Source: Rhea pennata
Lineage: Eukaryota; Chordata; Aves; Rheiformes; Rheidae
Direction: 5' to 3'
DNA: 64,000 nt
Assembly (NCBI RefSeq): GCF_028389875.1
Contig: NC_084665.1
Location: forward strand, 19,872,001-19,936,000
The position numbers and the translations under genes were made by a program. The notes beneath the pieces are model-generated. The model did no database searches, was not told the DNA's origin, and saw nothing but the letters and a program-made list of their open reading frames with translations. The stretch's first letter is position 1, and the number at the start of each line of letters is the position of its first letter. Shown here in pieces: positions 12,201 through 21,640 of this stretch.

Positions 12201-14100
12201 GTGTCTGAGATACTAGGAAAATGCATGTCACTTCTAGTCTTTTAATGATTTCCATCTTTGCTCCAGTTCTAAAAAAAATTTTGAATCATACTGCAAACAC
12301 TTTGAGAGCAAGAACCATAAGTTTGATTCAAAATGCGACTTCACAAGTTGGATCATAGTATTCTGTTGTGTATTTGATAGTCAGATCTAATCTAAACTAG
12401 CACCTTTCTAATACTATGCTTTCTTTTTGCAGTATGAAAACCCTTACATTACTGTTGATCTGAAGCAAAATACCTCAGGCAAATCTCCTGGAGATGTGGA
12501 TATAGCTGATGTGGCTTACTACTTTGAAAAAGATGTGAGTGCATCATGGGTCAAGTCAGCCAAAGATTAAATATGTATATTGAATTACATGCAGTGTGTG
12601 TCGTATATGTGGTATGGGTTATTTTGGGGTGTGTGTGTGTGTGTGTAAGTTTTTACGTGTGTGTGCACTGGCTAAAACAAATTATTGCAGTGTCTGGATG
12701 ATGTCTGTTGCAAGGTGACTAGCAAATCTTTGTATCTGTTCTTAGGTAAAAGGTGACTCCATCTTTCACAATGACAGATTAAACATCAGTATTGATAATG
12801 AAATGCTGCGTTTTGAGAAGACAGTGGTTTACTATGTAGATGAAGTAGCACCAGAGTTCTCCATGAAGTCACTGACTCCTGGTGTTATTGCTGTCATTGT
12901 AGTAGTAATACTAGCAATAGTTGCTGGAATTGTTGTACTGGTAAGTTCTAACAAAGCTACCAAATGGAATGGATAACAGTAGCATCTGGGAAAAACTAAC
13001 ATACCAGAGTAATGGGCCTTGAATAGGATCAGTCTTCCTCTGAAAATTACTTACTCTGAAATCTCCAACTAGTTCTTATGTTGCTTTTTCTGGGACTGGA
13101 GTATGGGAAAGAGGTGATGGACACACTGTCACTCTTTCAGATTATGGCAGAAGTGTTGCACTGCAAGCAAAGTATTTATTGAGACACAGGGTACCTGTCT
13201 GACCTCCTGATCTCAAGAAACAACCTTTCCTCTTCTGCCCCTTAGAAGGATGGGAAAGGGACAGTTTTCATTTTGGAGGTTTAAGTGTAATTTACATCTG
13301 GTTGCAATTTTAAGTGAAGACTTGACCCTTACAATTACTTTCTTTTACAGGTCTGTACAAGACGAAGGAAAGGGAAGTACGTGAAAGCAGAGGTAAACTA
13401 TGTGGCATAGAGAAATTGGGGAGACTTTTTGGCTAGAATCCTGGTATTCCTAACTAGGTTCAGTGTAGGTTAACAGCTTGCTTTGGATGCTGCAGATGCG
13501 TTCAGGTAGTGTCAAAATACTCTATAGCTAGTTTTCATCTCTGCAGTTAACCATGTTTGCTCTGCAGTAGTTTCAAAGATCACTGGCAACATGGATTTCC
13601 CTGTTTTGGGAGGGAGGGCAAAAGCTAACTACTGTTATACTCGTTTTAATAGACAATGAAGTCCTTGGGAAATGCTATCCGATAGTCTTATTTAATCATG
13701 AAGAGCTCTATTTGAGAGAATATTTCCACTGAGCCTGCAGTTTCTTTTGAAGAGCTGCTTACTAATGAACTAGTAACAAATGGCACTAGCATACTGCATT
13801 TGGCCCTGAGTGTGGACCATTTGTAAAGGAATCCAAGGAGTGCTGTAACTGAACAGTGCCGTCTGCTCCCTGTGCAGTACCCAGTGTTCTGTAAAAAGCT
13901 GAAGTATTAATGTTGATCTTGGCATATTTACTTCTGTTAAGTGTATTTCCTCAAATCCCTTTTGCTAATGAAAATCTGGAGTATTAAGCTATATCAACCT
14001 TCGAGATGTTATGTTAAGGAATAGCGGTAATACTGATCTTCCTGTTACCTCTCCCCAGGTAAAGGAAATGAATGAAATGCATAGAGGATTGAATGCATAA
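9184..14100 (+). CDS. EPCAM: EpCAM, epithelial cell adhesion molecule; complete, nine coding exons
   Basis: EpCAM is a single-pass membrane glycoprotein of epithelia with roles in adhesion and in signalling through its cleaved tail. Joining exons 9184-9250, 9614-9718, 10469-10709, 11000-11065, 11786-11849, 12433-12534, 12746-12940, 13351-13392 and 14059-14100 gives an open frame of 307 codons plus stop; human EpCAM has 314. Every intron is GT-AG and all phases agree. Seen in order: signal peptide (about 1-20), small cysteine-rich domain (Cys 24, 26, 35, 42, 44, 55), thyroglobulin type-1 domain (Cys62-Cys131, with CWCV at 111-114), a carboxy-proximal domain (about 138-255), a membrane helix (about 261-282), and a short basic tail ending MHRGLNA. 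The start is the first ATG of a signal-peptide-coding exon in the CpG island. The gene lies upstream of MSH2 on the same strand, as in mammals. TACSTD2 is the only close paralogue; the exon pattern, the tail and the MSH2 neighbour favour EPCAM. Confidence 0.97.
9251..9613 (+). other. EPCAM intron 1, G-rich
   Basis: This short intron lies inside the CpG island. It contains runs of guanine at about 9402-9419 and 9450-9464 that could fold as G-quadruplexes in the transcript. Long open frames here on both strands come from base composition and not from genes. Confidence 0.75.
9614..9718 (+). CDS. EPCAM: EPCAM coding exon 2 (N-terminal cysteine-rich domain)
   Basis: The acceptor is a pyrimidine tract ending CTCCTGCAG and the donor is GTAAGT. 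It encodes residues 23-57 with six cysteines. Their spacing (CxC, then C, then CxC, then C) matches the EpCAM N-terminal domain. Confidence 0.93.
9719..10468 (+). other. EPCAM intron 2
   Basis: It holds a G run right after the donor, a T-rich stretch and a pure A run near 9858-9882. No exon or repeat family is recognised. Confidence 0.7.
10469..10709 (+). CDS. EPCAM: EPCAM coding exon 3 (thyroglobulin type-1 domain)
   Basis: This exon encodes residues 58-138. Landmarks are the block GLYDPDC (89-95), [20 protein letters not shown] (101-120), and cysteines 62, 95, 106, 111, 113 and 131. The NGT sequon at Asn107 is kept. The paired arginines 76-77 correspond to the known processing site. The position of the first human sequon in this domain reads T-G-S here, so it is lost. 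Confidence 0.96.
11000..11065 (+). CDS. EPCAM: EPCAM coding exon 4
   Basis: This 66-base exon encodes [20 protein letters not shown] and flanking residues (138-160). Acceptor CTTCAG, donor GTAGGT. It starts the carboxy-proximal extracellular domain; the WIIIE core is shared with mammalian EpCAM. Confidence 0.92.
11786..11849 (+). CDS. EPCAM: EPCAM coding exon 5
   Basis: This exon encodes about residues 160-181 ([20 protein letters not shown] core) in the extracellular domain. Acceptor TTTGTAG, donor GTAAGA. It restores phase 0 for exon 6. Confidence 0.9.
12433..12534 (+). CDS. EPCAM: EPCAM coding exon 6
   Basis: This exon encodes 34 whole codons (182-215) including the conserved string [14 protein letters not shown]. 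An NTS sequon replaces the NSS of human EpCAM at nearly the same place. Acceptor TTTTTGCAG, donor GTGAGT. Confidence 0.95.
12746..12940 (+). CDS. EPCAM: EPCAM coding exon 7 (juxtamembrane and transmembrane)
   Basis: This exon encodes residues 216-280. [12 protein letters not shown] precedes a run of small and beta-branched residues, [20 protein letters not shown], that forms the single membrane helix. This is the segment where ADAM and gamma-secretase act on the human protein. Confidence 0.96.
13351..13392 (+). CDS. EPCAM: EPCAM coding exon 8 (cytoplasmic tail, first half)
   Basis: This 42-base exon encodes [14 protein letters not shown], the stop-transfer basic cluster and the start of the intracellular tail. 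Acceptor TTTTACAG, donor GTAAAC. Confidence 0.92.
14059..14100 (+). CDS. EPCAM: EPCAM coding exon 9 (tail end and stop)
   Basis: This exon encodes [13 protein letters not shown] and TAA. The end closely matches the mammalian tail. Acceptor CTCCCCAG. It has the same length as exon 8. Confidence 0.94.
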   Translation, partial: VKEMNEMHRGLNA

Positions 14101-14577
14101 CTGCATTAACTGAAGACACCAAGATTTGAACAAGAAGACGAGAAATACTGGAGGCATGGATCTTAATTCTTAAAGGACCCCTGTAAGAAAAGGGAATGTG
14201 TTCACTTAATGATCGTTAAAACTCTAACGAAGCCTAAGCTGGCAACCATCCTACTATTGCTATTTGTTCGACAGTTGAATTTTAAAAGCCTCGTTTTGCT
14301 CAAGTCAGACTTAACTATCCATGATTTTATGATGATGATAAAACAAGTTTGACAACTGCTGTTACTAGGATTTTGGAACGTACATGGTTAAATGTGTAAC
14401 CCTGTGGGAATTTTCTTGAAAACATTCTGATTTTTGTAGCTGTGTCATAACAGGACCATTTGCCTGGCTCATGTATAATTGAACATGGCTTTGTTTTTAT
14501 GGCTGTTTGTACATATTTGAACTTGCTGTAACTTTTTTATGACTTGAATTAATAAAACATTGAAACAGGCTTTTAAT
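14101..14577 (+). other. EPCAM: EPCAM 3' untranslated region
   Basis: This is about 475 bases of AT-rich sequence between the stop codon and the poly(A) signal, with no further open frame. The right end is an estimate set 15-25 bases past the AATAAA. Confidence 0.75.
14551..14556 (+). terminator. EPCAM: EPCAM polyadenylation signal AATAAA
   Basis: A canonical AATAAA lies 450 bases after the stop codon, followed by T-rich sequence (TTTTAATTCTTCT). It is the first strong signal in the 3' UTR. Confidence 0.85.
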
Positions 14578-17500
14578 TCTTCTACTGCATTGTTTTGATG
14601 ATACCTGATCAACTGTGATACTTAAAGTTCAGCAGCCTTACCATCAGTGAAGATTATAGCCTAGAAATCCGAGTAAGGAGCAGTTTGTATTGGACGTCTT
14701 CTCTCTCTGCAGTCTGACTTCTCCTGAAGTTGTGAAGTGTGCTTTATCTCATATCCCATTTTTAATGTGTGACAGGAGTAAAAATGATAAAATGGATTGT
14801 TTATATTATATATGTGTAAAATAAAAATGCTGTGCATGTAACAATTTCAGGAATGCTACATATGTATTTATAATTAAGACTAACCAAAACATCTCTGGTG
14901 GGGTAGGCAGTTGGAAGACTCAAAATCAAATTACACTGCTGGGGAAGAGCTGTTGCACTATTGCCATGATTTGCATAGCTATCAATTGCAAAGTTTCTGC
15001 TGTTACTCCTGTTGACTGTCCTGGAGGCTGACCAAACTTGCACTGTCTCTACCTTTCACTAGAAAGCAATAGCTCTCTTCCAGAGTGTTTTTTAAGCTTC
15101 CTTTGGCAGCCAGTAATCTATGCAGTGTATATATTAGCTAGCAAGTAAACATGTCTAGTCTGTCCAGCATATCTGATTTACAAAGGAAAGACTAACTGCT
15201 GTTGCCAATGCAATAATGAGATACAAGATAAGGAACTGAATGGCAAATCTTATTACTAATGCAGAGTGTTTTGTTTGTTCACCCTCCCTGAAACAGGAAA
15301 AGTAGCATATCCACATAGTAGCATATCATATGTACTGTGCTCATAAAATTAAATGTGTCACATACCCCATTAGAGAGTTTGCGTAAGCCTCCTGAAAAGT
15401 TACTAAAGTTTCTAGACTCCTGAACATGCTTCTGCTGTCACAGGCCCTGAGTGTTCTTTCTGCCTTTGACCAGGGTGGAAGCTATCAGGCCTATGTGCAT
15501 TGATGTGTTAGATGTTGAAATGTGGACTTGTTCTTGGCAGGCAACATCGTGTCTTTAGGTCACCTAGAATCTAGTGCTGTGATGTTGGCATGTGCACAGA
15601 GCTCCTGCAGCCTCCAGATTATACCAAATTTTTAGGTGGCTGTAGTGTGTTTTGGAAGTGGGAACGTTCACATAAGTTTGCTCTGTCAAGCTACTGTTCC
15701 TGCTAATCACAGAAATCCTGAAACGGAATTTACAGGAGTGCATCGCAGCTTTCCAGGAGGCTAGTGACAGTTGTCAGTAACACCTTCTGCCAGACAGTCC
15801 CCCCCCTCTGCCAGCAGATGCTACTCCCTTCTGCCTAGGGCATGTATGAGTGCGGTCTGCTGAGATACGCTCAACTGCTTGTAGCTCTGTAAGCTGCTAA
15901 ACAAATGAAGTCTAGTTTTCAGTGAGCTTCTCTGCTGAGCCATTGGTATTTTGTCTCTCTCCTCCGGTTGTTCATTCTTTCTGCATACCATATTTTGCTT
16001 TCTTCCATTTCTTCAGTTTGGTGGCCTTTATCCCTCCTCTCTTCTTCTGTAGATTGTAACACTGGAGTTTCCCTCCCCACCCCCAGATCCCCATTTCATA
16101 CCTAAATTTTTGGCCTGCAGGGTGGGAGGAGATGTCCTGTGCTAGGGGCTAGGCAGGGGCTACACATGTGCTGACCTGCCTGGCTGGTATGTACCTGCTG
16201 AGCTGCCTGGAAGCTACTGTTGTCCTGTTCTGTTTGAAGACTGTTCTCCCTCCTTTTCCCGTAATAGGTGAAGACATTTAGATCTTAAAAAAAAAAAAAG
16301 GATTACTTGCTGCTTTTCATGTTAGACATTTGCAAGAATTTAGTCTTACTTGGTCATCTTTGTCAAATTTGACTGAAACTAGCCAATGGGGTAGAAAAGT
16401 TTATAGAAACTACACTGAAAATAGAAGACAGTTCAACAACTGAAGAGAGAACATTAGGTCTCTTTCTAAACTCAGCTACTGTGCTGCAAACACGCTTCTC
16501 AGCTCTGCTAATTGTTGTCTTTTGTTCACAGTTGATTCAATAATAGATTTTCCCCTAGTTTCCCTTTTAAAGTAATTTTGTTGACTTTTATACTGTTTTT
16601 ATTCTGTTTACTAAACTTAGCACTTGTGCAACTGTCCAGCTAAATAAAAGTGTGTAGGGGAATATGTAAGAGTGAGGGGGAAAAGAGTTGAGAAACTAGC
16701 ACAGGAATCCTGCAACTTTGCTGTGTTTTGTATTTCTTTATAGCTTAAGAAGGCTAACTTGATAATAAAAAATAAAATAAAATTTGATTTATCATCTGCT
16801 TATGCATATGATGTTTTTTCCTCATATTTCTTCAGAGGAGTTTTGAAATGCCAGCAAAAATTGATTATTATGGCAAAATACTCAGAGATGAAACATCAAA
16901 ATATTGTGTTCCCTATATGAATACTTAGAAATCCTTGATAAAGGTTAAAAAAATGGTTTCCTGTAAAAGAAACAAACCAAAAGAATTTCATAAAACACTT
17001 GTAGTCATTGCATCAAATTTATGAGAAAGTAAATATTTTAATGTTTCCATTTGTCTAATTCATTAAGTTCCTTCAGCAAAGGAATATGTTTTTAAAATCT
17101 CTTTAATATTCTACACAAAGTTTAATATCATATTTCCTCTCTCTTAATGTAAAATAATGTCAGCTGTGACAGAAAGTGAGAAGAGCAGACTGAAAATGTA
17201 TTAAATAAATTGAGGATGAATGAATGAATGAATGAGACCTTTGCGATAGAGGTTATGTCCACACAAACTGTACCAGAAATCCCAGTGATGATAATGCTTA
17301 TTTTAGTGCATGCGTACAACATGAGAAAATAGTTTGCATGGGCAAATCTATCACTTCCTTATAAATTATTACACTAACATAGATGCATAATGTGTTACTA
17401 TATTAACATTGTTATTGCCGAGGAAAACTATATTTTTATGCAATCAATTTTTGAAAGAATGTTTTAATTAATATACAAGAGAGTTTTGTGGGGCAAAATT

Positions 17501-18422
17501 TTTTCTTATAAAATCCATATGTGTAGTTACAGTTACTGTTTGGGAAAAAGAGCAAGCTCTTCTTTCCTATGATAAATGTTGCATTGTATCTTATGTGTTG
17601 AAAGTGCTATGTGAATAGTGCTATTCATTTCCTTACAATACTCCTGTGAAATAAACAGGTAAGTAGTAGTATTCTCATTCTACAGAAAGCTGAAATGGAA
17701 GGTGAAATTAGTTACTGAGAACCACACAAGACAACAAAAGACTTTTTTAGAAGAGAATATATATGGATATATGGATAACATATTTGGGAAAGCATGATCA
17801 ATAAAGTTCATCAAACTTTCTCCCAAAGACACGAGTAGCGTGTAAGTGCAGTTTCCACAGCTAAACAATTAAAAGATGATGTATTGCATATGTAGGGTCT
17901 ATTGACATTAGCATGCTTGTTCTCATAAACAAATATAACAAATTTGTTAGGACAAACAACACCGTGAACCATGTTTATTTATATCTTTACCTACTGGACT
18001 TTGTTCATCATAATATACAGTACCTTTGGATTACTGACTGCTTCAAATAGTCTGGAAAAAAAATGGAGAGATTAAAAATGCTAGCAGCTCCACTGACTTA
18101 ACTCTACAGCTGATATTTATTGAATTCTAACAACCTCCAGGAGAGGCTAAGATCTAGTATCACGAAGATCATTGCCGGGCGTGCAGAAAATCATGCATGT
18201 TGTAGGGGTGGCTCTTACGTTGGGGACAGCGGGATCCATAGCCACAAGATTTTATAAACTTTGCTAAAATCTTCCCTTGTCCTTTTGTCCTCACAGTGAC
18301 ATGCAGTGGCAGCTGCACGCCAGTGAGAGGGTGGCAGGTAAAAAGTAGGTGATGTGTAATGGCAGAGGCAGCATATAACATGTTGTGGCATGCAACAACT
18401 TGTTGCAACATGCAAGAAGTTC

Positions 18423-18447
18423 CTTTTTTTTTTTTTTTTTTTTTTTT
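18423..18447. repeat. poly(T) run
   Basis: A homopolymer of about 25 T in the intergenic region. No attached mobile element is recognised. Confidence 0.9.
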
Positions 18448-19685
18448 CCCCTGCTAAGCCCCCAAAGTGTTGCAGAGTCCTCATGCATTTGCATTCAGGT
18501 GCCCACACAGTAGAGGCATGCACTTGACAATTGGTCTGCATGAAAAAAGTTCATGGAAGAAAGTTGTAAGGTCCATTACAAAGTAACAGCAATGTTTTCT
18601 GTTTTCCCACATGTATCACCTATTCTTATCTTTTTATCACTATCAAATACTCTTGTTAATATTATTTGATAATAAATAATCTATTTTATTCTTATTTTGC
18701 ACTACAGCATTCTCTTAAACCTCTGTTGCTATATGTGTGCACACACATGCACACAAGTCTGCCATGAGATTTTCTGGTGACATCCCCACCAGGTGAAAAG
18801 CATTAGAACTGCCATTGATTACACTTGAATACTAATTACTTTTTTGTCTTTTTTCCCCCTTGTAGAGTGGTTAATGGATATCCATTGTCGTATCTTCACT
18901 GAAAAACATTTCAACTTTCCTGTGTATGCTAGTTAAGTGTAAGGCAGCAACAAAATTAATTGAGGCCTTGTGCGTGCATCCATTTTCTTCCTGCCACGTG
19001 CTTAATAAGTGCACCCTTCTTCTCATTCTCATCACTCCTGGTGTGCAGGAGAGAGAGCAGGAAGCGTTTTCTGTCATCGGCAGTGATGTAATGAAGCAAC
19101 CCAAGGCAGAAACAGGGAAACGATCTGGGTTTGGAGTTACATGGGTGCAGAGCAGCCTGGGCGCTGAGCTGCCCTAGAAGAACCACGTGGGGCAAAGGCA
19201 GAGGAAGGTCTGTTGCTTGATCCAGCAACATTTCAGACATCGGGTGTCACAGCATGCATGTTTTTCATGGGCTGTAGTCACCAGGATTAAGAGCCGTTAG
19301 TGGCTGATTTAGGTAGGGGCCTTCTCTGGATGAGACAGTGTGTTTCAAGGAGCTGCCTTGAGCAAACAGAGTGAGAAAGGGCGTCACCAGCCCAAGGGAG
19401 AGAGCGTGAGACACTTCAGCCTGCAGCAATTATAACTTACAGGCTGTTAGTTATCTCTTCTGAAGGTGGTAATAAGGTCCCTTGAGCCCACCTAGTCCCC
19501 AAGTATGTGTACAAGGACGCTTTTTATTTCTTGCCCTATCTTCTCCCTTATCAGTCTGCTTTTTTTGCGGTCCTGAGAACGTACAAAGAGAAGCAATCCA
19601 TCTACTCACAAAGAGCTTAATATGGGTTGGCCGGGTACAACCCCTTCTTGGTTAATGTTGCCTGACCTGTACGACTTTATGAGAG

Positions 19686-19689
<4 letters not shown>

Positions 19690-19722
<33 letters not shown>

Positions 19723-19752
19723 CCTTTCTTTCTTTTTTTTTTTTTTTTTTTG
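19690..19752. repeat. (TC)n microsatellite and T run
   Basis: About 15 TC units are followed by C-rich sequence and a pure T run, a polypyrimidine tract on the + strand between EPCAM and MSH2. Confidence 0.9.
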
Positions 19753-21388
19753 AAACCTATATATTTGCTAAATGTTAATTATTTAGGCTGATTTTTTTTC
19801 ACTCTAAGTGCAAGCTGCTGAAGCTCTGGTGACTTCATACTTCACTTCTTCCTCATCAGGGTTTAGAAGAGACCCCTGTGAGGAGGTGGGTGTCTCCATC
19901 CCGGCTCTCAGAGGGGTGGGGCAGGGCTGTTTGGGGAAGGATGTGTCCTGCCTGCCCTCAGGGTGAGGGTCCCAATGGTCCCAGTTCTTCCCACCTCTCC
20001 ATTTGGGGCCTTCTGGGCATAGCGTGACTTTATTTCTAGCTAGTTTGGAGTAGACTCCCAGTTACACTATGGAAGTGTTTCAGGCAGCAGCTTGTTCATG
20101 ATGCATCTTTATGGCAGAAGTGATTAATTTTGCGATGGCTCAGTTCTGAGGTTTCTTCTTTCTGTGGAAAGAAGGCACCTTTGTGAACGGATAAAAACTG
20201 TAAGGGGCTGTTAACCGCAGTGCAGAGGGAAAAGCTCAGGCTGTCTGTACGGTGTCATGGGACTGATGTGGAAAGTTAACGATGTGAGGTGGCTTTTCTA
20301 AAGCGAGGAGACTTGACCTAGGTGGCTACTTTAGCCCCTTTTTGCCCGCCTAAGCGGGCTGAGGAGGGTCATGGTTAACTGAAATGCTCCCCGTCACCAT
20401 CGTGCGCCACTGCAAGCTTGACACTCAAAATTCAAGAGAAATCATAACATTTTTAGAGAAATCTGGTCTCGAGCTAAACCATTAATTAAGCAGAGTTAAT
20501 TCTGCTCTGCCTAAAATATATTCTGATGAAAGGGTCACTTTGTGACACTATGTGGGAAACAAGCAAGGTTTATTGCAAGAGCGAACTCTGTAAATTATTG
20601 AATGATATCACTTCTTTCTTTGTTATTTTAATTAAAGTTCAGAAAGAAGCTGGAGCTTGTCCTAGTTAAACAAATAAAGCAATGAAGCATAACTGCAACC
20701 TTGTATTGAAAATGGATTAAAAACTGCCTTTTCACAATCCAGAAGACTGTTTTGAGGAATTTTGTATCAGTTGTGGTACTTTAAGGCTGTACAAGATACA
20801 GCGCAGAAAATCTGTTATGTCTGCCCAAAGAAGATACTAAATGAGATTTTTACTTATTCATTTTTTTTATGTTGAACCTGAATTATCTCTTTTGTGAGGA
20901 AGAGAGGGAGTCTGGCAACCGGGAGCAGGGAGAGAGGCACACAGCGGCTCTGAGGGGAGCTGTGTACCCAGGGACGTGGTTGTCCCCCCTTAGTGTAGCT
21001 AGGCCCTGCCTAACTCCTTTAACTTTTTTACGTCATTGGGTTGTGTATAAAAACAAACATATGGCTTCTGTACGTGTCTGGTGTATGATTAACCTGGCCC
21101 AAGATCAATCTCTGCACCGCGCGGGAGGCTGGCGGCCCGGCCCCCGCCGAGCCCCGCGCCACGGCGTTGCCGTGGCAGCATACGGCGCGCGAGGAGGCTC
21201 AGCCCGCACATTCTCCAGAGCGCCGGAGGCCGCCCCAGAGGCCCTATAGGGGCGGGGCGGGCGTCACGTGTGGCCCCGGCCGCGCGGCGATTGGGTGGCG
21301 CCGCTCTCGCGCGGCGGTGGCGGGGCGGGGCGCGGGTGGCGCGCGCGCGCGGCGGTGGCGGTGGCGGTTGGCGGCCGTTGGCGGGTAG

Positions 21389-21420
21389 GCGGCGGCGGCA
21401 GCGGCAGCGGCAGCGGCAGC
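21389..21420 (+). repeat. GGCAGC-type repeat just before the MSH2 start codon
   Basis: The last 30 or so bases of the 5' leader are GGC triplets followed by four units of CGGCAG ending in CAGC directly before ATGG. It is a short tandem repeat in the leader and gives the ATG a good Kozak G at +4. Confidence 0.85.
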
Positions 21421-21640
21421 ATGGCGGTGGAGCCGCCGCGGGAGGCCGTGTGGCCCGAGGGTGCGGGCGCCGAGGCGGGCTTCGTGCGCGCCGTGCTCTC
21501 GCTGCCCGACAAGCCCGACACCACTGTGCGCTTCTTCGAGCGCGGCGACTATTACACGGTGCACGGCGGCGACGCGCGGTTGGCCGCCCGCGAGCTCTTC
21601 CGCACCCGCGCCGTCATCCGCCAGCTGGCCGGGGCACCCG
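21421..21640 (+). CDS. MSH2: MSH2 coding exon 1
   Basis: This exon encodes residues 1-73 plus one base, starting [14 protein letters not shown]. Conserved blocks are [19 protein letters not shown] and LAARELFRT. It is very GC-rich, unlike later exons, because it sits in the CpG island. It has 220 coding bases against 211 in human. Donor GTAGGT. Confidence 0.96.

Larger units (their letters stand above)
11066..14058 (+). other. EPCAM introns 4 to 8
   Basis: The introns between exons 4 and 9 (11066-11785, 11850-12432, 12535-12745, 12941-13350, 13393-14058) are AT-rich. The one notable feature is a GT repeat near 12630-12646. No mobile-element copy is recognised. Confidence 0.65.
14578..21099. 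other. EPCAM-MSH2 intergenic region
   Basis: This is about 6.5 kb with no recognised gene. It contains homopolymer and TC tracts (T run 18423-18447; TC repeat 19690-19720 followed by a T run), a TGAA tetranucleotide run at 17216-17236 and a CA-like stretch near 18736. Open frames of 60-130 codons here have no splice or homology support. The last kilobase before MSH2 becomes GC-richer. Confidence 0.6.

Noticed and set aside
20869-21249. Open frame of 126 codons before MSH2, in frame with it
   Set aside because: It ends at a TAG at 21247-21249, so it cannot extend MSH2. It runs from AT-rich sequence into the CpG island without conserved content.
21268-21420. In-frame N-terminal extension of MSH2
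   Set aside because: There is no ATG between the stop at 21247 and 21421, and the extension is low-complexity Gly/Ser/Arg. MAVEP at 21421 matches the known MSH2 start.
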